This document shows positions 11,501 through 20,670 of a stretch of 64,000 nt of DNA, in pieces. The notes under the pieces were generated by a model. It made no database searches. It saw only the letters and a program-made list of their open reading frames with translations, and was not told the DNA's origin. The stretch's first letter is position 1. Every line of letters begins with the position of its first letter. The position numbers were made by a program, and so were the translations under genes. The DNA is from Nageia nagi (taxonomy: Eukaryota > Pinophyta): assembly GCA_050084985.1 (NCBI GenBank), contig JBITNC010000001.1, positions 15,686,001-15,750,000 of the forward strand, given 5' to 3'.

Positions 11501-12460
11501 ACCTAATAACACTTGACCAAAATCACCATGTGTGTAATTAGAAAAGAAGTCCTTATGTGGAGTAGCATGATATGAAGCACCCGAATCAAGAACCCAATAA
11601 TCATTGTTCTTTTCGTTAGACATGATTAAAGCATCTTGGATTAATTCACCAACCATATTAACCTCTTGATTACTTGTGCTTTCATTATTACTACTATCAC
11701 ATTCTTTACCTTTTCTATTCCAACAATCCTTTTTAATGTGACCCTTTTTACCACAATACCAACATTCCAATTTTGTTTTACCTTGTGATTTTGACCTTCC
11801 TTGTGATTTGCTTCTTGACTTGCTTCTCCTTCTTTCCTTTGGTCTTCCTCTTGCCTCTACTGTGAGAGCAGCATTGGAGCATTCTCCCGTGGACTTTCTC
11901 CTCATGTCCTCACTAAGAATTGTTCCAACAACTTCATCAAAGACCAATTTTGCATTAGAAGAAGAATTGCTAACAGCCATAACAAAGCTATTCCAACTAT
12001 CCGGAAGTGAACATAGAATTAACAAGGCCCTTACTTCATCTTCAAATTCTAAACTTACTGAAGTCAATTGATTTGTGATTGTATTGAACTCATTAACATG
12101 GTCCTGAACTGAACTACCTTCATTCATCTTCATGTTAAACAATTTTTTCATTAAGTATACTTTGTTAGAGGCAGATGGTTTTTCATACAATTTAGCAAGC
12201 TTATCCATTACACCTTTAGTGGTCTTTTCATTGGAAATATTGAAAGCTACACTAGAACTTAAACAAAGTCTTACAGCACCCAAAGCCTTTCTATCCAAGA
12301 GATTCCACTCTTCATCACTCATAGAAGTAAGTTTCTTACTCTTCTCTTCTAGAGGTAGATAGAGATCCTTTTGGTAGAGGTAGTCTTCCATTTGCATTTT
12401 CCAAAACTGAAAGCCTTGCCCATTAAACCTTTCCACCTTCAGCCTCCCTTCTTCTGCCAT
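8594..12460 (-). CDS. Copia gag-pol polyprotein, intact
   Basis: A single open frame of 1288 residues. Domains in order are: Gag (UBN2/DUF4219-like, residues 1-200); a CCHC zinc knuckle (C233, C236, H241, C246) after an Arg/Ser/Lys-rich stretch; aspartic protease with DSG (D292); GAG-pre-integrase; integrase with HTDVWG (D482), SDNGGE (D545) and E581 (D-D-35-E spacing); reverse transcriptase with YVDD at 969-972; and RNase H with DSDMAGD (D1141). All catalytic residues are present and there are no internal stops. I chose the Met of MAEEGRL because copia Gag proteins normally start just before the GRLKVERFNG-type motif. An in-frame Met 11 codons upstream (12493) is also possible. The polyprotein is expected to be cut by its own protease inside virus-like particles in the cytoplasm. 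Confidence 0.95.
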   Translation of the reverse strand: MAEEGRLKVERFNGQGFQFWKMQMEDYLYQKDLYLPLEEKSKKLTSMSDEEWNLLDRKALGAVRLCLSSSVAFNISNEKTTKGVMDKLAKLYEKPSASNKVYLMKKLFNMKMNEGSSVQDHVNEFNTITNQLTSVSLEFEDEVRALLILCSLPDSWNSFVMAVSNSSSNAKLVFDEVVGTILSEDMRRKSTGECSNAALTVEARGRPKERRRSKSRSKSQGRSKSQGKTKLECWYCGKKGHIKKDCWNRKGKECDSSNNESTSNQEVNMVGELIQDALIMSNEKNNDYWVLDSGASYHATPHKDFFSNYTHGDFGQVLLGNEHPCKIVGMGNITMKLPNGTQWTLNEARHIPDLKRNLISISKLDKEGYVMTFGDGNWKVSKGSMVFAKGNLVGSLYLLTNVFDYSLNLVSFGNDTSLWHNRLGHMSEKGMKMLHTNGSLPNLKEIDLGFCEDCVYGKQKKVRFLKVGNERKSHKLELVHTDVWGPAQVCSLGGSSYFVTFIDDCTRKTWVFCLKKKSDVFETFKRWKALVENETNSKLKCLKSDNGGEFCNNEFDSFCSHNGIRRIKVVPRTPQENGVAERMNRTILERARSMRIHAGFPLNLWADAIDTAVYLINRGPSMALDGGIPEEMWTGKKVNYSFLRVFGCEAFAHVDKENRNKLDAKSQKCYLIGYGVNDLGYRLWDVDNHKIIRSRDVVFNENSMYKDRLQKVEEPKFVSLEDVDQYKDPDDNNVPPPQTPQTLSLRRSTRIRNPPERYSPALYHILYTDGGEPECFDEAMQGGTQIKWEHAMKEEMDSLLKNQTWSLVELPEGKRALTNKWVYRIKEDADGRQRYKARLVVKGFEQKKGIDYDEIFSPVVKMTSIRAILSLVATENLFLEQLDVKTAFLHGDLEEDIYMHQPEGFEVKGKEGYVCKLEKSLYGLKQAPRQWYHKFDTFMVTNEFVRCQSDHCVYIKRTTNGNYVILLLYVDDMLIAGPSMQDIVDLKEKLAKTFEMKDLGEANQILGMKITRDKQNHSLRLSQEDYIEKVLKRFNMNNAKSVTLPLAKHFKLTKHLCPKIDKEKEYMTKVPYASAVGSLMYAMVCTRPDIAQAVGVVSRFMNNPGKGHWEAVKWILRYLRGTSHYSLCFGGSNSCLQGYVDSDMAGDIDGGRSTTGYVFTIGGTAVSWISKLQQVVALSTTEAEYVAITEASKELIWLKRLMEELGKVQEDTKLWSDSQSAIHLAKNSAYHSRTKHIKLRYHFIRSALDDGSVSLGKIHMSQNPADMFTKVVTKEKLGSCSTWIGLKE

Positions 12461-12527
12461 AGTGCTCTTCCTTGATTTCCAATCTACACACAAGATTCAC
12501 CAACAAAATCCCAACACAACAACGTGT

Positions 12528-12538
12528 CTCTGATACCA
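12528..12538 (-). other. Copia primer binding site (tRNA-iMet)
   Basis: On the minus strand TGGTATCAGAG lies two bases inside the 5' LTR. It is complementary to the 3' end of plant initiator tRNA-Met, the usual primer for copia minus-strand synthesis. The match ends there: the next bases are ACACG, not the common CC. Confidence 0.88.
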
Positions 12539-12540
12539 AT

Positions 12541-13239
12541 TGTTAGGATTTAAAGAGTTCATATAACCAAGAGCATTCACAATTTAGATTGTATTTGGCA
12601 AAGAAGAAACAACATTAAGCATACTACTGAAAATAAACATCCATAAACATCAATCACACAAGAGAGACACAAGAGATAACGTGGTTCATCCAGTGTAGGC
12701 TACATCCACGGAGAAGCTTTCAACTCTTTTCCATTCAAGTCCTCCAAGCAATACACCAGCAGCATAACCTTGCTACAACCTTCACTTTGGAGTTACAACA
12801 AAGCCTCACTACAATCTCTCTCTCAACAATTACAATCAACCTCACAAGTGCTATCAAATTACAGTCACTCACACACTATCACACCACATCATACATGCCT
12901 CAACTCAAACGCTTATTTATAGGTACAAACTAACCCAACTTAAACCCAAGTTGGATCAGGAACGTCGTTAGGGAACCCCCAACCCTTCTGTAACTACAAA
13001 ACCAGCTGTCATGACACCTAGGCAACTGAAAACTGATGAGAAACGAGAAAGTAACTGTTCTCTATTTCTTAGCTGGTGCCCTGCAGATCGGTTAGCAATA
13101 ACAGGCCGGTTTCCTTCAGATCGACTGGGCCTAGCCGGTTGGTCGGCTGTCTGATCGGTTGGCCAGCTGGCTGTCTGGCTGGTTGGCTAGTTCTGTCTAG
13201 CCGGCTGGCCGGCTGGTCGCAGTCTCCACATTTTTAACA
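12541..13239 (-). repeat. Copia 5' LTR
   Basis: 699-bp 5' LTR in element sense. It is followed on its outer side by the GTTAT target duplication (13240-13244) and on its inner side by the primer binding site. In element sense it runs from a GC-rich CCGGCC/CCAGCC repeat block, through the TATA box, to a region ending at the conserved 'tacatccacggag' block seen in many plant copia LTRs. Confidence 0.96.
12914..12921 (-). promoter_or_regulatory. Copia LTR TATA box
   Basis: TATAAATA on the minus strand in the context CCTATAAATAAGCG, near the middle of the 5' LTR and downstream of the GC-rich repeat block in element sense. This is the probable core promoter for the genomic RNA. The copy in the 3' LTR could drive read-out into lower coordinates. 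Confidence 0.6.
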
Positions 13240-14830
13240 GTTATTGGGTCCTCATATTGGCCTCCTAGCTATGCACAAGTGGCTTGGATAGGCCACTATA
13301 AAGGGGAAGTCCCTTTCTTGTCATTTTGTTGGCCAAATTTACCCAACACAACGCCTCATTCCTAGTCACACCCCTCTTAGAAGATACAATTGTGACTATT
13401 CAAAAGAGTGCAACGACCCCCTTTGAGGTCTTTCGAGCCAAAAATTGGCTAATTATTTTGTTTAAAGTGCTTGGAGAGCTGGTTGCATGGTTTAAAAAAG
13501 TTAAAATTCCATCATTTAGAGAAGGTACGACCACCCAGAAAGCTCAAATTCGGCCAAGTATGGGACATGGGCCTACTCCTTCCTTGGTCGCATATTTCAA
13601 AAGGGTTAAAATTGTATCATTTTAAGGAGGCGCAACCACCTTCCCAAGGCCCATTTTAACCAAAGTGTGGGACGTAGCCCCCTATTCTTGTTTGCATGCT
13701 CCACCAAAGATACATTTGTAAAGTTTTTGAGGGATGCAACCACCTTATTTTGCATGTGCTAGGCAAAGTTGTGACACTTGTTAGAAGGCCGCCCTTCCAC
13801 CCATTGGGACAATGCCATCTAGCATCTAAAGCAAACTATAAAAGGGGGACTTAGCTTATTTCTTGCAAACATTCACCCTCCCTAAGGCTGGTCGCATGGT
13901 TTCCAAAAGTTTCCATTCCATCTTTTTACAGAGGGGTGACCACATTTTGCATGAGAGGTGAATGACACTTGTTTATTGACCACCTTGTCACCCCATGGCA
14001 TGATGACATCTATCCCATTCAAACTATAAAGGCTTTGGTACTTAGCCACATTTTGCATTGATCATCTCCTTGAGTGTGGTCACATGGTTTCTAAGAGATA
14101 AATTTTTAACATTAAAAGATGGTGCACCTATCAAATTGGGGACTTTAGCCAAAGTTGGGTCAAGTTTTTGTTTCATTACTTGGTTGCATGGTTTCCAGGA
14201 GTTACACTTGCAACTTTGTTTTAGGGTTTGCCCCCACATGAGCATTAAAGGGATCAAGTATTTTGATTAAGTAACATTCTTGGGGCCCACACTTGGTCGC
14301 ATGCCACCATATAGGTAGACGTCTAACTTTTGTTTGAGTCATTCATCATTTTTGCTTGCCTATCACTGCACTCCACTAATCCTTGTCGTGTCTTATAGTC
14401 AATATTCCCTACCATCCTATGATCGCATCATTTCTCCAAGATGCAAAGCTAATATCTAAATTAGGTGCGACCAAGGCATTTGTGCATTATTTAAGTCTTC
14501 ATACTAAATTGGGTTCCACAATTTGGCGAAGGGAGACGTTTGTATTTACACTGCATCAAGGGATCAAGGCGCATGTTTTGGGACGTTCAATGCTTTACAG
14601 ACCTAAGGGGAGGCCGACCACCTTCCTATATCATAAACGTTGCATCCAAGGCTTCATATATTAATGCATCACCCTAGCACCCCAAAAACATACAATTGAA
14701 ATCAAGAGCGCAAAGCTTACAAATTTGCCAAGCATTACTGATCCCACCTTTTACCTGCATCACCCCCCACTGCATCTTCCAGTTAGTCAAGTTGTACACA
14801 CTAATTTTGTTTGTTTTGCAAGTTCAAATG
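13240..14830 (+). repeat. Family A copy 2, 5' modules (right part)
   Basis: A series of imperfect blocks around 'ttggtcgcatg', 'ttcaaaagggtgcgacca' and 'gacacttg', with three TATA-like boxes: 13297-13304, 13837-13844 and 14025-14032. With the TATAAATA at 7523 on the other side of the copia insertion, copy 2 has four such boxes before its coding part. The plus-strand open frames of 60-100 codons here are repeats of these blocks and not convincing genes. Confidence 0.5.
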
Positions 14831-17800
14831 TCAAATATCAATTCTAGACTTAGGAAGACCTGAGAGCTCCAATTGGCCAAATTGACTAAACCTAGCCTGA
14901 TAGAGTTTGCCGAAGAGAACCTCAAAGACCCTTGAAGGAGGAAAAATTCAAAAACCTCTCCAACATCTGAGACACTTATTGGTCTTATATAGATCCAAGC
15001 CAGACATTGTAATCTATCATTGAATTAGAGAAAACTCAGATGCTCAATGAGGTAATTTGCATGCCAATTTCAAGGACCATGCCTTCTATGATGTCAACGA
15101 CATCAAGATCCTTGATTTTTCTCCCAAGGGTATTGAAGAAGCCTTCAAATGGAGCAATGAAGGGGTTGTTTAGAAAAAGGTGGACTCCTTGGATTACTAT
15201 TAGAAATCTCACCAGGTCGGGGATTTCACTAGAGTGACTCGAAAATGAAAGTGAGGAGTTCTTTGGGAACAAATTGATTAATGCAAAGAGGCAATATTTC
15301 TACCCTATCATCTCCAAGATCATCAACATGTTGTCTAGGCTCATGGGCAAAGAGGATGACCTAAAATTCAGAAAGAAATTCATCGGTTTTATTATTGTGA
15401 TCGAGAATAGGTAGAGAATTAGATGGAGTGTGGTAATTAGCGACTTCCTTCTCCAACAACTAGCACATATTGGATCATCCAAAAGGTTTTACATGAACTT
15501 GTACCGTGCCTATCTCCTCCTCCATGGAAAGAATAAAAAGTCAACGCATGTAAACATGGGTATCTTGAACAATCCTACGAAACTCACATGGAGGGCCTAT
15601 CCCAAGTGGTGGCTAGAATCAAGGTGGGAAAATTACACCATGAGAAAAGATGGATGGGAGTATTAGATTTACAAGGAAATCAAGGGAAAGCAGTTTATGA
15701 AGAGGATATCTAACTCCGCCATGGAAGCCATTAGGGGACATGCTAACTTCTTTTTGGAAGACCCTGCACATACTTACATTCAGGTCTATGGTTCAAATGA
15801 AAGACACTACCTCTTGCCCTGGTATTCCAACAACAAATTGATCCTAATGGAATTCTACAGACAAATATTATTTTTGTATGAAAATGTATGGAAGAAGGAT
15901 GCCACCATTAATCTCCCCATCTCCATTGGGGAGTACACATGTTCCAGTTGGCATGAAGCTAAGGAAATGAAGAATGAACTATCCTACTACCACTTTGGTG
16001 AAGAGCAAGTAGTCGACCATTATGATCTAGAAGGGAGGATCCATGTCTTCTGTCGGCAAGCATTCAGGAACCTGGTTGCCTATGAACACCGACCCCTAGG
16101 TAACAAGGAGATGTATCAAAATAGAAGGGAAGAAAGACAGATCCAAGAAGTGCACCAAGTATTGGCGATTGAAGGAAGAATTGATCGAAGAATCTAGAAT
16201 TTAAGTGACCCTCTTGTGGCCACTAATGAGAAATACGCCTCCTCCTTAAGGGGGGGAAGACACCAAGGGTGAGTGGGAGAGCATGCTACTTTGGGTAACT
16301 TTGGACCAAAAATTTATTCAATAGTCCAGGAGATTACTAGAGACGTCCAAGTCATGGCAGAAACGGGGTATCCAAACTTTCCTCTTCAACAACTTGATGA
16401 TGTTACCCCAAAGGACATCCCCATAGTGCCCATAATTCCTATCAGATCATAGCATCTCTTGGCCATCCCAAATCTCTTGACCCCTGTGGAAGATTGGGTG
16501 GAAATGGAGATTCCATAGTAGGTTGAAACAAAGACCTAGATGGATGATCAAAATGCTGCTAGAACTCCTATTGCAGACCAACCAGGAGAGCTTGGCTCAC
16601 CTCACCACTCATCTAGTTCCTCTGATTCTGAGACATCCTCAAAGTCCTCTAGCTTGTCTAATTCCAATTCAAACGAAGAACAAGAAGGTAGTATAGAATG
16701 GGAGCATGAGTGTGATGATCCAAATTTAAATTCCAACACAAACTAGCAAAATCGGACCATCAAACCCTAATGTCAGGTCTAGGGCATCCACAATACACAA
16801 TCAAACCCTCATGCATGCAACGTTATGGTTAGGGCATTCATATTCAACATTCAGATACCCAAAATGCCCACGTATAGCATATACAAGCATACATCAATGA
16901 ATACAATGTCAAATTGCTAAAGTCTATGTCATACATGCATTACCCAAACCCTATTACATTAATGTAACTATGAATGGTAAATACAAGTACATACAATTAA
17001 AGAGATCCAATGCATGAACAAGTATGAAATGCACAACACAATAATAAGATCCAAGTGTCCTTTGGGTATATGAATGATAACAATGATAGTAAATACAATA
17101 CCAATGCCTAATGGGCAGTTGTTGGCCTCAAGGGAGCCAGCTAGGGCACAATGCTCTGAAACCCTCAACACTAAACAATTGCTGAACCACGGGATAGACT
17201 TACTTCCTCAGATCCCAAATTCTCCACTGAACAGGCCCTCCTCAAAACCTGGTGAACCACTTAAGGTAGAAGTAAATCCTCAGAATGCCACGGAATGGGC
17301 AAGGTGCTCCACTTATGCTGTAGATAATCAAGATCCCATTGCCTGACTACCCTCTAGACGCTCTGCCTAGGAATGGATTGCTTAGCGCCGTTAAGACTTC
17401 TACCCAAAGGTCTGTAGAAGTGTAATGATAATCAATAGCTGTCCAATACTGAAGCTCCAATGTCTATTTATACATTGCTCGTGTCCTGAACTCACCTTGG
17501 AGTCATCCCAGGCCCATCTAATCCAACGTTGGGTGTTTGGGGGGCCAATCACTTAAAGTGCCAACGTGGGGGTCATGACCATATAAAGTGCCAATGTGGG
17601 GTCCATAGCACTTAAAGTGCCAATGTGGGGGTCCTGGAGTACTCAAGAGCCAACATGGGGGTATGGGGCCCTCCTTAGTGTGGTGTTAGCATGCTGGTAG
17701 CCATCCAACTCACTAATGCATAAACATACCTTGGGATTCCCGCAATCCAGAATCGCTAGTGCAATACATGCCTAATCTACTACTCGGGAGGGATACGTCC

Positions 17801-19260
17801 CAGTTGGGGTTCATAGTGGGGTCCACATGACTCATTAAATTCCTATCCTGAGTTACAACAATACAACTACAAATACATCAAATAGATATAGTACAAGGTG
17901 ACCAAACCGGTTCCACTAAAAGTACAAGGGGGATGTCACAATGAGGATGATGATGACTCGTAGAATGGCTCCCAAGATACCCAGATTGTAGACATAGAGG
18001 GGGAATCCGAGGCTACTAGTGGAATAGCACCAACCGGATCATCATCAATAAAACAAGTTGCTTCCTCCAAGTCCACCACTCCACGAAGGAAAAGAAAGTC
18101 GTCACCTAGAAAAGAAGCTCATAAGGAAATGCCAACAAACCTTCAAATCTAAGCAAGACCCCTACGATAGGAGGTGATGGAGGAGATGAGGAACACAAAG
18201 GCGAGAATGAAGAACAAAGAAAAAAAGAAAGCAACTGGAACATGGAAACTAGAAACCTTTGAAGATTCAGAAGAAGCCAACAAAGGTCCAGAACAAGCCA
18301 TTGACAATCGAGGAGATTCCAAGAGAGCCCGCCCCCACAAATATTGATACCACTCTGGCTAATATTACATCAAGTGTTGGTCCCCATAAGTAATATGATT
18401 TTGATATTGTCACAATCATCAAGAATTTGTAGATCAGTTATCGAAGTGATGATGAGGACTCTAGCCAGAGAATGGAGAAAGATTCTGAGGACTATTTGAT
18501 TGAAGAGCTTGAGACCTTCGTATTTATGAAAAAGGATGCGGTGACCATCAAAAGGTGTTATTCAAAGCAAAAACGTTTGCAAGATTTGCAAGATGTGCGG
18601 GTCCACACTAAGGAACACAAAAGTTAAGAAGATTGGGTGGGCCAGACGGAAGCATGCTATTAATTATAATGTGGATGAGATGGTGAACCAAGGTATTGAG
18701 AAAGAGCAAAAGATTAAGGAGCTAAAGAGAGAACTTGCTGGTAAAAATAAGCTGGTGAAGGAGATTGAAGTTGCCAAAATGTTTATTAAAGATGTCAAGC
18801 TGTAGGCCTCTCTGAACATTGGCCTAACGACAACAAAGGAAACCCTGGTGAGTGAGATAATGAGGGTTGTTAATGAGCTTTACCTTCGAATTGTTGCTCT
18901 CATGGATGAGCAAAAAGTAGAAGAGAACATGACCGTTGTGATATCCCAACTATTGGAGACAATGCAGAATCACGAGTAGACCATGCAAAACTTGAGGAGG
19001 ATGTCTGCTGGAGAAGAGGACCGAATACAATATTACCAGGAGTTTGCTTACCATCTGTGCTGGTTGAGGTATGCAACAGGAGAATGCGCTAACTTGACTA
19101 AGGCAAGGATTGACTTGTTGATAACCCTAGCCTTTCAGATGGGTTAGTTCGTACAGCCAATCAGGTTTGTCAATGAAGATGGTGTTGGGAAGGAAACCTT
19201 TCCTCTAACTCAACAATCGCCTAGATGATAAAGATGAGAAAGCAATCCAACATTTAGGTG
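14830..19260 (+). pseudogene. Family A protein remnant, copy 2
   Basis: Homologous to 1500-4990 and similarly broken by stops. The best preserved segments are 15340-15660 (FIGFIIVI, RRFYMN-like KRFYMNLY, YLLLHGK, YPKWW) and 15697-16197, an open segment with LPWYSNNKLILMEFYRQ, KKDATINLPISIGEY and LVAYEHRPLGN. A Ser/Asp/Glu-rich stretch follows at 16600-16710 and is cut by a solo LTR (16711-17940). Beyond it the acidic stretch resumes, then a basic patch (RRKRKSSPRKE, ~18080), a TFVFMKKD segment (~18515), a lysine-rich coiled coil (18660-18810) and a C-terminal segment to ~19200. Comparing the two copies shows a protein of probably about 1000 residues whose architecture was selected before decay. 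The function is unknown. Confidence 0.6.
16711..17940 (-). mobile_element. Family B solo LTR, TSD ATGAG
   Basis: 1230 bp beginning TGTGATGATCC and ending GGGGGATGTCACA. It is flanked by a perfect 5-bp duplication ATGAG at 16706-16710 and 17941-17945. It matches the LTRs of the Ty3/gypsy element at 38027-44653 in order: 'agggcat', 'tgtctatttata', 'ccaacgttggg', repeated 'gccaacgtgggggtc', 'cttgggattcccgcaat' and 'gggatacgtccca'. No internal sequence is present, so this is a solo LTR left by recombination between two LTRs. The insertion lies in the acidic region of family A copy 2. TATAAATA is at 17465-17472 on the minus strand. Confidence 0.9.
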
Positions 19261-20670
19261 AGAATGCGTTACTGAACTCCTCTTGTAAGGATTGATACCC
19301 CAAGGTTTCTATCGGAAAGCTTGTGTTGTTAATACGAGCTTTAAATTGTGTAGTTCTTGTTTGGGAATCAACTAAGCGGTGTAGTAGAGGTAATAATTGT
19401 TAACTCATGTTTTTTGTAGGGATTGAGGTGTTTTATCTTGCAATAGTTCGAAAGTTGCTATAGTTTTTAAAAAAAGTGTAAAATAAAGAAAAAAGGGGAC
19501 AAGCTAGTGAGATGACAAAGAAAAGGTCACAGTGAAGCAATGTCTAAGGTTTCTTACTTCTGGATCATTCAAGAAATCTCATTTGAAGTCTTCCAACCTA
19601 AAAATAGAATAACCTAAGTCCAATCTATTTTGAAGAGGAGTGGGGAGCAAAGCTGAGTGTTGGTGCTCTGCAAGCAGGACCGATGGAATAAAAAAAAGAC
19701 ACGACACAACAAGTCTGCACAAACTTCATTTCGAATGAGGAAATCTAATTTGATGTCATAGAATGAAGAAATCCTCAGAATATGTCCACTTACTATGCAA
19801 ATTATGGATAGGCAACAATTTGGGAATGATTCAAAAACCTTTAAAAATTTTCAAATTTTTTTCTAAAATTTGAAAATTTTCAAGGAAAAGCATGAAAGAT
19901 TTTGAATCATCGAAAAAAGCTCCAAAATGGTCAAATCCACAATCTTATAAATGACAAATCTCTTTGTTTCAAGTATTCTACCACTTTGTATTAAATTCGT
20001 TTGAAAATTATAGGGATACATCAATTTGCCAATTTTCTACAAATTTGCACTAAAAACATTTTGCCTCAAAAGTGACCCCCTATGGTCTATTTATAGACTT
20101 TTTAGATCAAATTTGAGAGTGTTGCCCTAATTCTTAAAAAAGCTTTAAAATGCTAATTTGAATGCTAAATTGAGATTAGAATGTCGTTTTAGTGAGAGAA
20201 CAACACTCATCCTATTAAAATATGCTCAAAATAAATATTTATAAAAATGGATGCCCTCTACCACGGATTTGGAGTTGTTTTGCATCATTTTGGCAAAATT
20301 TGGAGCTTCAAATGATCATTCTGGATCCTTTTGTCAGTCTTTTGAGCTCCTTCTTTCTTTGAATTTGGATTTGCCCATGATGTGATCATTGTGGCAAATT
20401 TTCAAGGAATTTTGAGAGGATTTTTCGAAAAAGTGGATTTTAAAAAGATGGAAGGGTTCAAAATTTGGAAAAATTTAAAAAAGTGGATTTGAGCTTATGG
20501 ATGGATGGAGGATATGATTATAAGGTATTTGGCAAGTTTTGAGGGGATTTGGGGCTTTTTAGGAGGTTTTGAGAAAGATTTGGGGTTTTTGGCAAAATTT
20601 TCGATTTTCATGTTTATGAATTTTTTTGGAAGAAAAAAGTGAAAATTTCCATAGGAATGAAAAATGCCTC
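19260..20670. other. AT-rich stretch with no recognised gene
   Basis: Follows the end of family A copy 2. A 'ttgtagggattgaggtgtttta' block near 19417 weakly resembles the family A 3' region. From ~19800 the sequence is dominated by 'aaattttc' and 'gattttgg' runs with low complexity. I see no real coding frame. Confidence 0.35.

Larger units (their letters stand above)
7835..13239 (-). mobile_element. Intact Ty1/copia LTR retrotransposon
   Basis: A complete 5405-bp element on the minus strand. It has two LTRs of 699 bp (7835-8533 and 12541-13239) that I read as identical base for base, both starting TGTTAG and ending AACA. A perfect 5-bp target duplication, GTTAT, lies at 7830-7834 and 13240-13244. 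Next to the 5' LTR is a primer binding site matching the 3' end of initiator tRNA-Met, and a purine-rich tract adjoins the 3' LTR. A single uninterrupted gag-pol frame fills the inside. LTRs are identical when an element inserts and then diverge, so this is a very recent insertion and possibly still competent. It sits inside the 5' region of family A copy 2. Confidence 0.97.

Noticed and set aside
9758-12362. Several 60-114-codon open frames on both strands inside the copia element
   Set aside because: They are shadows of the intact gag-pol frame in other frames. They carry no recognisable domains.
13326-14664. Plus-strand frames of 60-100 codons upstream of family A copy 2
   Set aside because: They lie in repeated TATA-containing modules. 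Similar blocks in different frames show they are not under coding constraint.
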